64,000 nt of DNA, from contig VZRZ01004219.1 in the NCBI GenBank assembly GCA_013398175.1, positions 280,307-344,306 of the forward strand, given 5' to 3'. The notes under the pieces were generated by a model that worked only from the letters and a program-made list of their open reading frames with translations, searched no databases and was not told where the DNA came from. Numbering within the stretch: the first letter of the stretch is position 1; each line of letters begins with the position of its first letter. This document shows, in pieces, positions 22,960-34,000 of this stretch. Source of the DNA: Climacteris rufus (Eukaryota > Chordata > Aves > Passeriformes > Climacteridae). Made by a program: the position numbers and the translations under genes.

Positions 22960-23340
22960 TAAAGGATGGGATTTTAAAAAGATCTAATAGAAAATTATAT
23001 TTGGTTCTTGGGCATCCATACGCAAACAGATTCATTTTCCATTTAACTGCTCTTTGTAGTTTGCTGCCTGCAAATTCTGGTTATGTCTTTTTCCTGTGAA
23101 AGTCATGCTGGATCATTGGTACACATCCTAAAGTCGTAATATTCTGTTTACATCTCTCTAATCACTTGCTATGAAATTATTATATTGCCATTAACATTTT
23201 TTATTATTTGACCTAATTTTTTTTACAAGTCATAGACAACACTATTTTCTAAAGCCAGGAAGTGTCTGCAGGCAAATGAAAAGTAAACAAAATAAAGCTA
23301 AAGGAAGCTGGCAGCCTCTGTGCTGAATCTATTTTCTAAT
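22960..23340. other. AT-rich, repeat-free intergenic stretch (possible conserved non-coding element)
   Basis: The stretch is AT-rich and has almost no CpG, no simple repeat and no open frame. It contains several TAAT-type and AT-rich hexamers. Composition like this is common in conserved developmental enhancers but is also found in neutral DNA. Without an alignment this is only a candidate. Confidence 0.2.
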
Positions 23341-24429
23341 TTAGTATTGTTTTGACTTTGACAAATTAATGATCAGTGATGGAAAAATACAGCCAGTCTC
23401 ACAGCTATGAAGCTGTGCTGAACTTCAGTATTTCAGTGGGAATTTAAAGGGAGCTGGGGAGGAGGAGATGATTTCTCCATGTCAGGTTGCATCCCTAGCG
23501 TGGAGCCTGTGGTGAGGGCATGGAGTTGTCCACCATTCCCTAAAACACCTCCAGGAGGGGAAAGCACTTCCTTTCGAGAAGGCATAATTCATTCCTTGCT
23601 CCCCTTTGTCTGTGGAGGGAAGGGGGTTACCAGCCAGCCTTCAGCACGTGGGAAAAGAGGGAATAGAGAGCCATGCTGTTATCTGTGCCCTACACATCAG
23701 TCTTCCAACAGGAGTCAGGTGGCACACAGTGCCCGTTTCCCCACTCGATTTGAACCACATACCCACGCTGCCAAGGGAAGTGATGCATGTTATCAGTAAA
23801 GTATAAACAAATGCTGTTCTGTCTGATGGCGTACACAGTACATCTATCATAACATGGTAATGTTGTGGGGTCCATTTTTGGTAATTGGGCAGGATTTGCT
23901 GTCATTATCCCAGATACCCGCCAGTCAGTGGGGAAAGGCTTGTTCAGGTAAGTGCATCCAAAAGTATGAACACCTGGTAACTCACTGGTGTCACATGCAA
24001 CATGACTTTTAGCATAACATCTTGCTCTTAATCTTCTTCACTCTAAAAAATATGTATATTTAAGAAAAAAGAGATACTTATATCTCTGTCTTTTTTACTC
24101 CCTATATTACTGGAGCAGTTTTACCCTTATATTTCCAAGAAGACTGGTTATGCATCATACAGCTGCATGAGAAGAGCGATACAATCTAGACACAGATCCA
24201 CAGACCTCAACATCAAAACAAACATCTTGTGCAAAACATACTTAAGGTTTTCTTCATCACAGGCATCAGTGCAATGAATGCCACACAAAAGCCGCAGCTA
24301 AGGTTAATACCTCTCTCCTTGCAGGAACCACCATATCTCCATTTGATCAGACTGGGCAGGAAATCCCAGAGTCCTGGAGGGATGTATCTGCCCCATCTCA
24401 TCCATGAGTCATCCAGGATGAAGGGGTCA

Positions 24430-24680
24430 CAATGGCAAAAGTTCACGCTTCCCCATTATGTTGCCACACAAAGATGTCCGAGCGAAGACCCAGCAGCGCG
24501 CGGCTCCGCAGCACAGGCCGGCAGCCCCCAGCAGGATGGCGCCCGCTCCGTCACCGCCTCGGCCACGTTTCTCTTCCCCCCTCTCTGCCCTGGCTGCCTC
24601 CCAGCCCCAAACCAACCCGTGGCTGCCCCGCTCCACCCTTTTCCGCCGCAACCCACGGGCACCGCTGAACACCACCTGTG
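24430..24680. promoter_or_regulatory. GC-rich intergenic segment, weak CpG island
   Basis: CpG density rises sharply from about 24478 to 24665 and falls again afterwards. Open frames of 68 to 107 codons on both strands are typical of GC-rich non-coding DNA and carry no recognised motif. It sits about 120 bases before the 73-bp minisatellite. It may be a minor promoter, an enhancer or simply a GC-rich patch. Confidence 0.35.
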
Positions 24681-24799
24681 TTTACAGGGCAGCCACCTGT
24701 GCTCTCACCACCAAAACCCAACAGGAAGGCACCTCACTGCCTGCACCGTTGTGCCAGGGAAGAGGGGGCTGGCAGAATTGAGCAAGGGTGGCTGGGATG

Positions 24800-25018
24800 A
24801 CCACTCGTGGTGATGCTCTGGGGAAGCTGTGTGTGTATAAGCGATGCCCAGAGCAGTTGTTCCAGGTGTGGGACCACTCGTGGTGATGCTCTGGGGAAGC
24901 TGTGTGTGTATAAGCTATGCCCAGAGCAGTTGTTCCAGGTGTGGGACCACTCGTGGTGATGCTCTGGGGAAGCTGTGTGTGTATAAGCGATGCCCAGAGC
25001 AGTTGTTCCAGGTGTGGG
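24800..25018 (+). repeat. 73-bp minisatellite, three copies
   Basis: Three head-to-tail units start at 24800, 24873 and 24946, each opening ACCACTCGTGGTGATGCTCT. By direct comparison the only difference is a T at 24916 in the middle copy, where the others have G. Each unit contains the small palindrome ACCAC-TC-GTGGT and the run GTGTGTGTATAAGC. Because 73 is not a multiple of three, the open frames that cross it on both strands are a by-product and not a repeated protein. Confidence 0.97.
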
Positions 25019-28000
25019 AGCCGGTGGTGGGCAAAATGGGCTGGGTGCAGCTCTGGCTGCCTGCACACAGCCTAAGGGGCTGATGGTGGGAAGCGATGCT
25101 GTCAGTCAATCTCTCAAAATAAGGGCAAAAAACCAGAAACGGCGGAAGGGACGGAACTGAAGGCAAAGAAGGGAAGTGATAAGAGGAGGGGAGTGCGCTG
25201 CTGAGTGACTCAGTTACATTTAAAATTTTTTTTGCAGTTTGCATTGGTGGAATGAGCAATCCACTGACTGTGGCCTAAAGAAATTCCCTGCTCACAGCGG
25301 TGCAACTTGTATGTGGATTTTAATCCTGAAAGGATTAATGTGCAGGGGGGAGGAGGGGGCTGGTAGTTTGGATTGTATTGCTAATATATTTAATAAAATT
25401 AATACATAAATAACACATTAAACACCATCACAGAGTTTTACTGAAAGAATATCTAAACTGAATGTGAAATAGGAAAGCAACAGAAGAAAGAATTGTGTGT
25501 GCTCAATCCTTCTGGAAACTCTGCAACAGGAGATGCTGAGCCTCAAGTGCTACATTTCAGTTTTGTCTCCTGCGCATGTCAGGTTGTTTCTCCTCAGTTG
25601 TCTGGTTTTCATGGCCCTAGTTTAGCAATAACAGTGAGGAGTTTTGAGGAATTGTTGACTGTACACATGTAAATGAATTTTCAGATCAAGAGATGTAAAT
25701 TGAGTATGTGACTGCTATCCTCTGTGCTACAGATATTCCAATAAAACCTTTCAAGCAGAAGAAATGAACAGTATTACAGGTAAAAATTATAACACATGCA
25801 TTGTCTAAATTTTCAGTGAAAGCCACTGAAACAAAAGCTTGAGGTTTGGAAATCAAATTTTAAAAGCTATTGAATGGTATTTTTTCCTTTCCTATTCAAA
25901 ATCTTAGAGTCTTATGAAGAATCCCAGCCTAAATTCCATATCATCTCCAAAATGGCATTACAAGTATTCCTCAGTTTCTTCACTGCTCATAAAGCTCTAT
26001 AATAGGTCTAGGATCCAGATTTGGAGGGCTTTACTTCACTTAAGTCTTTATTTTTCCTATTGCATGGGCATCTCAAGAGTCCTACAAGCAATCAAAGAAC
26101 AAGAGGAGACACACGAGTTTATATGAAGTTATAACCTCTGAATTTGGGCCCTGTCAGTGTTCATTACTTGTTTTAATAGTGAACTGACATCTGTGGGATG
26201 CAAACAAGACACACCTCCAAAGACCACTACTTGTGAAGTTTTTTTATATGACTCACTACAGAGAAAATCAGCATTACTGTCATAATCCCGAACTTTCTCG
26301 ACTCCTGCAATTTTCATAAAGCATGCAATTACAAGGATTGGATGTGATCTGCCAGGGCAGAAAATATACAGATACCTGCCACAGCAACCAGATGGATGCC
26401 AGCTGTCTCTGCCAGTGCTGCTTTCTAAAGGATAATCTCTATCCTTGAGTGAAACACATTAACATGATTTCACTTCATCAGACCAAAAATCTATCTCTCA
26501 GCAGGTACTTAACACAAGAAGAGACAATTCAAATGAGAGAATGCCCTCTAGTTTTGCCTGCCAGTATCTTCCAAATTATTTGAAAGTCATGTCAGCTTTA
26601 GATTTGCAGTCTGGCCAGTGCTGAGCACTTTAGCTTGGTCCAGCAAATGCACGCACCTACACTTAGCTTGATCATCAAGCATGAGCAGTCAAAGCAACTC
26701 AATTGACTTAAACAATTATGGATATGTTTTTCTCCATGTACAGGCTATAGAGCTCAGCAGAGAGGACTGAAACCTAAGGAAGCAGCATATTAGTATCCAA
26801 GAATATATGTCCATTGCATTCTTTAGTACTCATTTCTTTCCTTTCCTCTGTCTTACACTGTAGGGAACAGTGAAGCAACATACTTCAGTTCTTCAACAGC
26901 CCCCTGGAAGCTGACCTCTGTAAGGGTGGCAACAACCTGTTAAACAATTCACAAACACTGGAGAATGCTTATGAGCAAAAATTCTGTTTGAGTACAAATT
27001 ATACCATCTCACCAAGTTAAGCTGCAGTATATATAATCCTTGCACAGAGAGTACCTGGCCTCAGTTTGTAAATTAAGTATTTTAGCAAGTATCTTTGAAA
27101 TTCTGTTTTGTTTTTATTTAGCTAAATGCATGGAATGAATTAACATCAGCTCTATGAAACTCATGTCTTATTACAGAAGCTGTCAACTTTCTAAGGAGTC
27201 CTAAATATTTGACTGAGTTCTGTTATGCCAGTGGAGTTTTTTATCCTGAGTGTCTCTATGCCAAGTAACAAATAAATTGTGTTTTGAAGGTTCATGGCAA
27301 AATTAATCCTGAAAATGCACTGAATTTTATAATAAATTTTATTGCTAACACGTTGCAATCTTTTAAGATTACTTTCCAACCCACACTGTCTTCAGGAAGG
27401 TAAGCCTACTGAAATCAATGGCTTTTGGTTGTTATTGGGATTATCTGTATAGTTTAGATTTGGTACAACATATCCTCCAATGCTGTTTTGCAACTTAAAG
27501 CCTAATCTTATTTCCTTTGAAGCTGGCCAGCAGAAATCTGATGGTTTCAATGGGAGGATAATTCCTTTTTGTGAATAAGGAAAAGCATTTACGTAAAATA
27601 ATACTGTCAGAAATGAAGAATTCTCTAGTGGTGTCTATAAACTCAAACAGCTGAAATTCTCACCAAATGTTTATTTCAGAAACAATGAAACACTCCATGT
27701 TTTACATGGACATACTAAAAATTGAAAGGAAATCTCGCTGTATGTTGGTGATACATTCAATCATATGTATACTTCTATATTTATATTTCAGTTATCATTG
27801 TTATTAAATACGAACACAGAGTTTCTTTTGTCCAGTTTTAATTTACGTATTTGATTTGCTCAATGCCCTCTGGCTTCACATTTAAGAGCATGGAAATTTA
27901 AAAGGAAAAAGTGTTATTTCTAATGCTACATAGTACCTGTGCTTGTTTCCTTACAAAACTGGCATTTTTAATTTTGGAATTTCTGGTATTTCATTATGCC

Positions 28001-30099
28001 TTGTATCTCTCCAATCACCATATATAGCAATGATTTATGACACATTTCCTTGAAACTGATGATTTCCCTGAAACTGATGATTTCCCTGAAACTGATGATG
28101 TATGCTTCCAAGCAGCTAGAAGGGAACAATCTTGGGGATATTAACAACACTCATGAGCACAACATAATGAAACCTATTTTCATCACGGGCATTCATGCTT
28201 TTCAGCTATTCAAGAGGCATAAAGGACATGAATATAGGCTATACTGAGTTTCAGCCTAGAGGGAGCTTCCAGACTGTGTGAGAACCATAGCTGGACCCTT
28301 CCTTGCTGCCTGTGGGGGCCCCGAGCGAGTCCGGAGCTGCTGCAGCAGCACAGTCAGCTGGCACACGCGGGTCAGGGCAGGAGCCGGCTGCTCTCCTCTT
28401 TGCCGGGACTGGGGCTCGCACTGGACATCAAAACCACCAGGCAGTTGTTACTGTCATCTTGTCAGACTGCCATACCCCTGGCACTCAGCAAGACTGAGAC
28501 TCTGATTTAATCTGTTTAAGTGGAGCTGTGCAGAGGTGAACACACGCCAGAACAATTTTTCACTTCTCCCGGCAGCCAAGGGCAGCCTTCATGTTCCCTG
28601 GGTTGCCAGCCCCTCTCCTAGGTCCCTCCTGCCTCTTGGTGCTGCTGCATTCCCGTCCCTGTGCCAGTCCCCACTTACAGCAGCTCTGTCCCACATTCCT
28701 TCACGTGGATGACTCTTGGGGCATCCCCTCAGTTTGAGAAGAGCTACATAAATGGGTTTCAAACTGGGAGCACAGAAGGCAGCCAGGGCAGTAGCAGATG
28801 TCCCTCTCCTGCATGTTCAGGTGGCCCAGGCATTGTTTTATTCTGTGCCAGCTGGGGGGCATGCAGTATCACTTCAGAGCATTAAAATAAAACAACAAAA
28901 ACGTCCAAGCTATAAATGTCATCTTACTTCTTAAAAGAGAAGGCCACAGAATTTTTGTCCTTTCCACAGTTAAAATAAAGGAAGAGGGAGCTACAGGAGG
29001 AAAAGGTGCCTTTTTTTCCTTTTTTTTTTTTAAATAGTAACAGAGTGAAGCTTCCCTTACCTTTTCTGCTTTGGAATAGCCACTTAGTGGTGCACTCTGT
29101 GAAAGAGATGTTAAATTTCATGCTCTCAGGCTTACACCAATAGCAGGCTTCCAAAGATCAAAAAGCCAGCATAGGAGACGTTTCTTCTGACTGGTGCAGG
29201 ATTCTTTCTGTCTTCTTCAACCCTCGTGGCATGGCGCTGGCTCCTGTCATGAACAGGGTACTGCACTAGGCAGTCTTGCCTTGCCAGCTGGTCACTTCTG
29301 CTGATCCTAAAATGAAGGTGTAGTGATGGTAATTGCAGTGGAGCTTCTGTTCTCAAGTTCAAGTCAGAGGAGCTATGGCTGCAGCCTCAGGGCAGTGTGT
29401 TCAGAGTCTCATGAAGAAATGTAGTGAAAGCCCATCTTTACACACAGGCCCATGAAGTTAGAGGAACCAAACGAGTCCTCGCCAAAGGTGGTGCCTGGGT
29501 ATCACCACATCACCTTGACACTCCACAGTCAGTTGCTTCTGACAGACCTGAGCCTGTGCAGGAGTCAGACAGTAGAACATGGACCAACTTCTGTGCTCAC
29601 ACTCCTCCAGGGAAACGGAGGGATGGGGCTACCGAATCCTGAAATTCTGTGCCTTGACATTGCTGTGACCACAAAGTGGAACCCAAGATTTCAGAAGGTC
29701 TGTGTGTTATCCATGCAGAGCAGACAATCCCAGTTGTAACCTGCACCTTAGGAACAGTTAGTGAGGAAGAGACACTGAGCCAGCGCTCTCACTTGAAAGT
29801 CTTTGTGCTGGTCCAGAAAACTGGCCATACTAGAACATAAAATGATTTCACCCCATGCAAATTTCCCATTTCTGCTACAAGAGACCATCTGCCTTCTCCG
29901 GCCATGCACTTGCGGATGGCTTCTCTTCTAAAGGGAGTATCTGATTTGTCTTAACCTTGGCAATAATTTCTGTGTCTGTATTGGTTTAAATTTTCAGGCT
30001 GTCTTTGCGAAAGGAATAACCCTTAGTTTAAAATGAAGAAAGCGTAAAACCGATGCATTCTTTCATATTTCAAAGCTCCTGAAAGCAGACACAAGGTGT
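25019..30099. other. Intergenic sequence upstream of NUAK1
   Basis: This is mostly AT-rich DNA, especially 25370-28250, with no gene seen. It contains the 18-bp repeat at 28045-28098, a modestly GC-rich patch at about 28300-28420, and A/T homopolymer runs near 29010-29035. Upstream enhancers of NUAK1 could lie here but none can be identified by eye. Confidence 0.6.
28045..28098 (+). repeat. 18-bp tandem repeat, three copies
   Basis: Three units of TTTCCCTGAAACTGATGA occupy 28045-28062, 28063-28080 and 28081-28098. The first has T in place of the third C. Each unit contains the core GAAACTGA, which resembles interferon-response half-sites (GAAANNGA). This may be coincidence in a simple duplication. 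Confidence 0.93.
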
Positions 30100-30588
30100 T
30101 CCACAGCTCTAGATTTGGCACAGATATCCCAGTCAACCACAGCCGGACAGGGCCCAAAAAGGTTTTTCACAGGCGAAAGTGACCTGCAGCGAGCAAACAG
30201 TGCCTGCCCATGCCAAGGACAGGCGGCACCTGGGTGTGCCCGAGTTTTCTGCCAGTTGTATCAACATGGAAACCCTACAGGAAACCCTCGCCCACTTGGC
30301 GAATGGGGAAAATTAAACGTTTTCTGGAAAAACTTTCCAGACCTACATGTGGGGCAGACTCGTTCGAGCCACTGCGCGCCGTCCCTGCAGGTGCACATCC
30401 CAGACCCGCGGGCCGGGGCCAGTGCTCGTGCTCCGCCTCCCCTCAGCCGGACCCCGCGGGGACCGGGGGCTCAGCCCCGCTGAGGAGCCTACCAGCTGGC
30501 CGGGAGAGCCGCCGCGGAGCCCCCGTCTCCCGGCTCACAAAGGAGGGCCCGGGGCGTGCTCCCCGCCGCCGCCCGGCCCGCGGCTCTC

Positions 30589-30614
30589 GGGGCGGGGCGG
30601 GCCGGGCGGAGGGG
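30589..30614 (+). other. Potential G-quadruplex with GC boxes in the NUAK1 5' region
   Basis: G runs at 30589-30592, 30594-30597, 30599-30601, 30604-30606 and 30611-30614 are separated by short loops. The first two overlap consensus Sp1-type GC boxes. The motif ends ten bases before the assembly gap, and such sequence is a known cause of sequencing dropout. Quadruplex formation is inferred from the pattern. Confidence 0.6.
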
Positions 30615-30624
30615 CCGCCCCACG

Positions 30625-30781
30625 NNNNNNNNNNNNNNNNNNNNNNNNNNNNNNNNNNNNNNNNNNNNNNNNNNNNNNNNNNNNNNNNNNNNNNNNNNNN
30701 NNNNNNNNNNNNNNNNNNNNNNNNNNNNNNNNNNNNNNNNNNNNNNNNNNNNNNNNNNNNNNNNNNNNNNNNNNNNNNNNN
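30625..30781. other. Assembly gap, 157 undetermined bases
   Basis: A run of N lies within the GC-rich 5' region of NUAK1. It removes part of the 5' UTR and possibly some coding sequence, because the NUAK1 frame stays open from the gap to the ATG at 30830. Any open frame written through it is unreliable. Confidence 1.
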
Positions 30782-30829
30782 GGCCCCGGCCCGCCCGGCG
30801 GCGGCAGCGAGGCGGCGGCGGCGGCGGCC

Positions 30830-31009
30830 ATGGAGGAGCCGGTCGGGGAGGCTCCGTCCCCGGAGGTAACGGCGGCGAGGAAGCAGCAGGGGGTGAAGCG
30901 GCATCACCACAAGCACAACCTGAAGCATCGCTACGAGCTGCAGGAGACCTTGGGCAAAGGCACCTATGGCAAAGTCAAGCGAGCCATCGAGAGGTTCTCA
31001 GGCAGAGTG
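30830..31009 (+). CDS. NUAK1: NUAK1 (ARK5) coding exon 1: N-terminal tail and ATP-binding loop
   Basis: NUAK1 is an AMPK-related serine/threonine kinase activated by LKB1, with roles in cell adhesion, axon branching, ploidy and stress survival. This exon encodes 60 residues. After a short variable start come [20 protein letters not shown] (residues 22-41) and the glycine-rich loop LGKGTYGKV (41-49). RYELQETL and [11 protein letters not shown] match NUAK1 rather than NUAK2, in which I recall RYEFLETL and a different following segment. The ATG at 30830 has an excellent context (GCGGCCATGG). However, the 16 codons back to the gap are open ([16 protein letters not shown]), and the mammalian N terminus is longer by memory, so a start inside the gap is possible. 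The exon ends in phase 0 at GTG, followed by donor GTAAGG at 31010. Family identity is certain; the start is likely. Confidence 0.95.
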
Positions 31010-34000
31010 GTAAGGCAGGCGGTGCGGCTTCTCTCTGTCTCTTTGTTTTCTATGTAGAGGAATATATAATTGCAATTTCCAACGCCGACTTCAGAGCAGA
31101 GCCGGCCGGGTGCATCCCCGCAGGAGCCCCGTCCGTGTGCGGGGCTGGTGCCTGGCGTGGCCGGCAGCCCGCGGGGACCCTGGTCAGCATCCCGCCCGTG
31201 CCTGCGGTCCAGGGCTTTGTTCGGAGTGCCAGTCCTGTAGAGAGACTTCTGTCTGGGACGAGTGGTAGAGGTATTGTAGTAGCATATTGGTACATTTTGA
31301 AGTGATTATTAGAAAAAGAGGGTGGCTTATTGTTTTTGTTTTGGTTTTTTTTTTTTGCATGTGAGTCCACTGTGAGTAGTTTTTCCCCCCCAGTGGAAAT
31401 TCACGTTTTGGCGAAACCTGTCACATCCCCTGGCTAACCAACGCTGCTCACAGAGTACCGCCAGGAGGGCTAACGTTTGCTTCTCTGGTTAAAAATGCCG
31501 TGATTCAGTCATACTTTTGTGACCTGAACTTTGCTGACACCTAAAAAAATTGCAGGGACTGCAACCCAGCCCCATTGGTTTTTACGATCCGTTTCACCGC
31601 TCAGCGGTGCCGGCTGGCTCGACACTTCAAGCAGCCCGGAGGTTGTCCAGCAATAACTCAGCTTCAGCATTTCCTCACTGGTGCAGCGCTCCAGCCGGGC
31701 GCAGAAATGCGATTGAAGCAATGTACACATTAGTCAGAATTATTGTCATTTTTCCTTCCCAGAAATACGTAACTATCCACAGAGGGCAAGCGAATGAGAG
31801 GCAGGCGTTGTTGTGTTAAAGATTGCTCAGAGAAATAGATGGTTTTCTACAGAGGTCTTTACCCTGAAGTAGACTGAGTTTTCACTGGACTTCACCTAAA
31901 AGGAAGGCATTTCCCTGGTGACATCACATTTATCTTTCCCTTTCGGTTGCGGGGGAGCTCAACACGCATCCAGAGGCAGAAGGATCTGTGAAACAGAAAA
32001 TGAAATTGTAGATGCTATGACTTTAATAAGGAACACTTACTTTGCAACTGAATATCTTTGTGTCGACAGTGAAAATGAGAGTTTCAGCCAAGTTGTAGAG
32101 TCATATCATATATGCTTTCAGTTTATTAGCTCATTTGGAGGCCGGCTAAAGAGAAACCAGAGATGGACATCTCTGCACATGCTCACTCTAAGGCCATGAT
32201 TTTTAAAGTTTGCTGTCTTGGCTGTTTTACAATTTCAGGCTAACAAAAGCTTCAGGGCTATTTTATATGATAAATATTATTTTTTTAAGTAGGTTATTTT
32301 TGAGTTGCATTACAAAATGTAGTAAATAAGCAAATAAACTGAAAATATCTTTTTTCAAAGTGTTGAGAAATTAAGAAAAAAAGGTGACTGTAATGTAGCA
32401 TGAGATTTGGCTTTGGGAAGAGCCCTCACAGAGGAAAGGATGTAGAGTAGATGGGTATCTCATTTAACTTCCCAACACACCATGTCTTTCCATATTTTGC
32501 TAATATCAAGCACTTCAGCTAGACAGCTAAAGGATACTTTGACGATATGGTCTGAACTGAATTTATATGGCTAATGCCCTCTAGAAACAGAGAGGGTGAA
32601 AATCAGAATACCCATGCAATCTTAAATGCAATAAAAATGTAACATTCGCTGTATCAGCTGGTATGTAGAAGCTAAACAAGTCCTTACCAGGGTGTGAGTT
32701 TTTTACTGGAGTAATACAAGCCTTGGCGTGTGGCACTTCATAATTATTAACTAGTCTGCAGGCGAGTTCTGGTGTAATGTGTCTATTTGAACTGTAACAT
32801 CTGTGAGTGCATGTAAAATATCCACAGTTTGTCTGCTTGCAGAATAAAAGCTAGTTGTCAGGAATCCATCCAGATCTCAGTGAATGGAAAACGCTTCTTG
32901 TTTTCTGACAGTTCCCTTCTCTGGCTGTTACAGTGAACACTGATTGCTTTCCGTGGGTGAGATAAGAGAACCGACAGGATGACTGATCAGAGAGGGGCAG
33001 TTTTCCTTCATTTTTCCACCTCTTTTTCTGTTCCCTTTCCTCTTCTCAGTTCTTATTAGTGGGCAGTGTTTGCATCATCCATCAGCAGGTTGGACCAGAT
33101 GCAGCCGTGTCCAGCAGGGGATGCACAGAGCAGGGGATGTGGCCGGCACTGTCTCTTGCACCACATCCAGTGTTAATCCTACCGCGGCCAGCAGTGAGGT
33201 AGTGAGAGTCCTAAGGTTGTTCTAGCCCAGTCTGTTTCCTATTCTGCTAGTGGTTGAGCTAATCATCTCTTCCTTTACTCGGTGGTAACAGATTTTGAAG
33301 CCGGACCTTGTGTCACCGTTCATCAGCCTTGTCCAAGCAATTCTTCTGTTTGGCCCTTCCATTTCTCTTGTCTGTCAAAAATTGCTTTAGCTGTATGGCA
33401 TTTAATAAAGATATTTGCACGATTAGCCAGGCTTTTAATATGAAGCACAAACTTTGGGTTTGTCGTCATCTGTATAAACAGAGCTCAGAAATGAAATAAA
33501 CTGGCAGGTTTGGGTAAATAAAATAAAACCAAGGTGAGAAGACAGTTCTCCCCAAAGTACAGATGTGCTTTAATCCTGTGCCATTGGAAATCAATAGCAG
33601 GATTTCTGTTGACTTGAATGAAAATAGTATTTGGCACATGTTAGTAGACTGCAGGTTTGTTCAAATTGTTATTCCTCTTAACTCTAACTTTTTTGTCTTT
33701 CCTTGTAATGCAGTGGAACATGATCATAAAGTTTCCTGCCATAAAGCTCCGGGGCAGATTGTCTGATACATTTGGTTTGTTACTGGAAACAACTTACGTG
33801 AATTTGTGCATTAGTTACCACAGTGACTACAGACAATATTGTATGTTGCATGAAGCAAAGTTAAAATATTGCCCAGGATATTATGTATGAGGTGCCTCAT
33901 TTTGCCAGCAAGGTTTCTTCGTTATTACTGTCTCAGTATACACAGTTGTAACTTACAACATTTTAAATTAAGGCACCTGTTAGTAAGTGTAAGGATGAAG

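Larger units (their letters stand above)
15371..24429. other. Intergenic sequence with small repeats, no gene seen
   Basis: No protein family or RNA gene is recognised across this 9-kb stretch. It contains the short tandem repeats at 16779-16826 and 20639-20680 and the hairpin with a TA tract near 19476-19533. A mildly GC-rich patch lies at about 17860-18030, and a low-CpG AT-rich stretch at about 22960-23340. Confidence 0.6.
30340..31260 (+). promoter_or_regulatory. NUAK1: NUAK1 CpG island and promoter/5' region
   Basis: Dense CpG and GC-box sequence (for example GGGGCGGGGC near 30589-30598) builds up from about 30340, spans the gap and the first coding exon, and fades in intron 1 by about 31260. 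No TATA box is evident, which fits a CpG-island promoter. The transcription start is not fixed. It could lie in the visible 5' sequence or inside the gap. Confidence 0.75.

Noticed and set aside
24682..25259. Repeated-looking peptides on both strands (units with HTWNNCSGH or similar)
   Set aside because: They are translations of the 73-bp minisatellite. The unit length is not a multiple of three, so the frame changes each copy and no protein repeat exists.
30347..31057. 236-codon frame running through the gap and past NUAK1 exon 1
   Set aside because: It includes 157 unknown bases and reads into the intron. The real coding segment ends at the GTAAGG donor at 31010.
33085..33115. Possible CR1 LINE fragment (AGGTTGGACCAGATG)
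   Set aside because: It vaguely resembles the 3' part of avian CR1, but the match is short and no flanking CR1 sequence or terminal repeat is recognisable.
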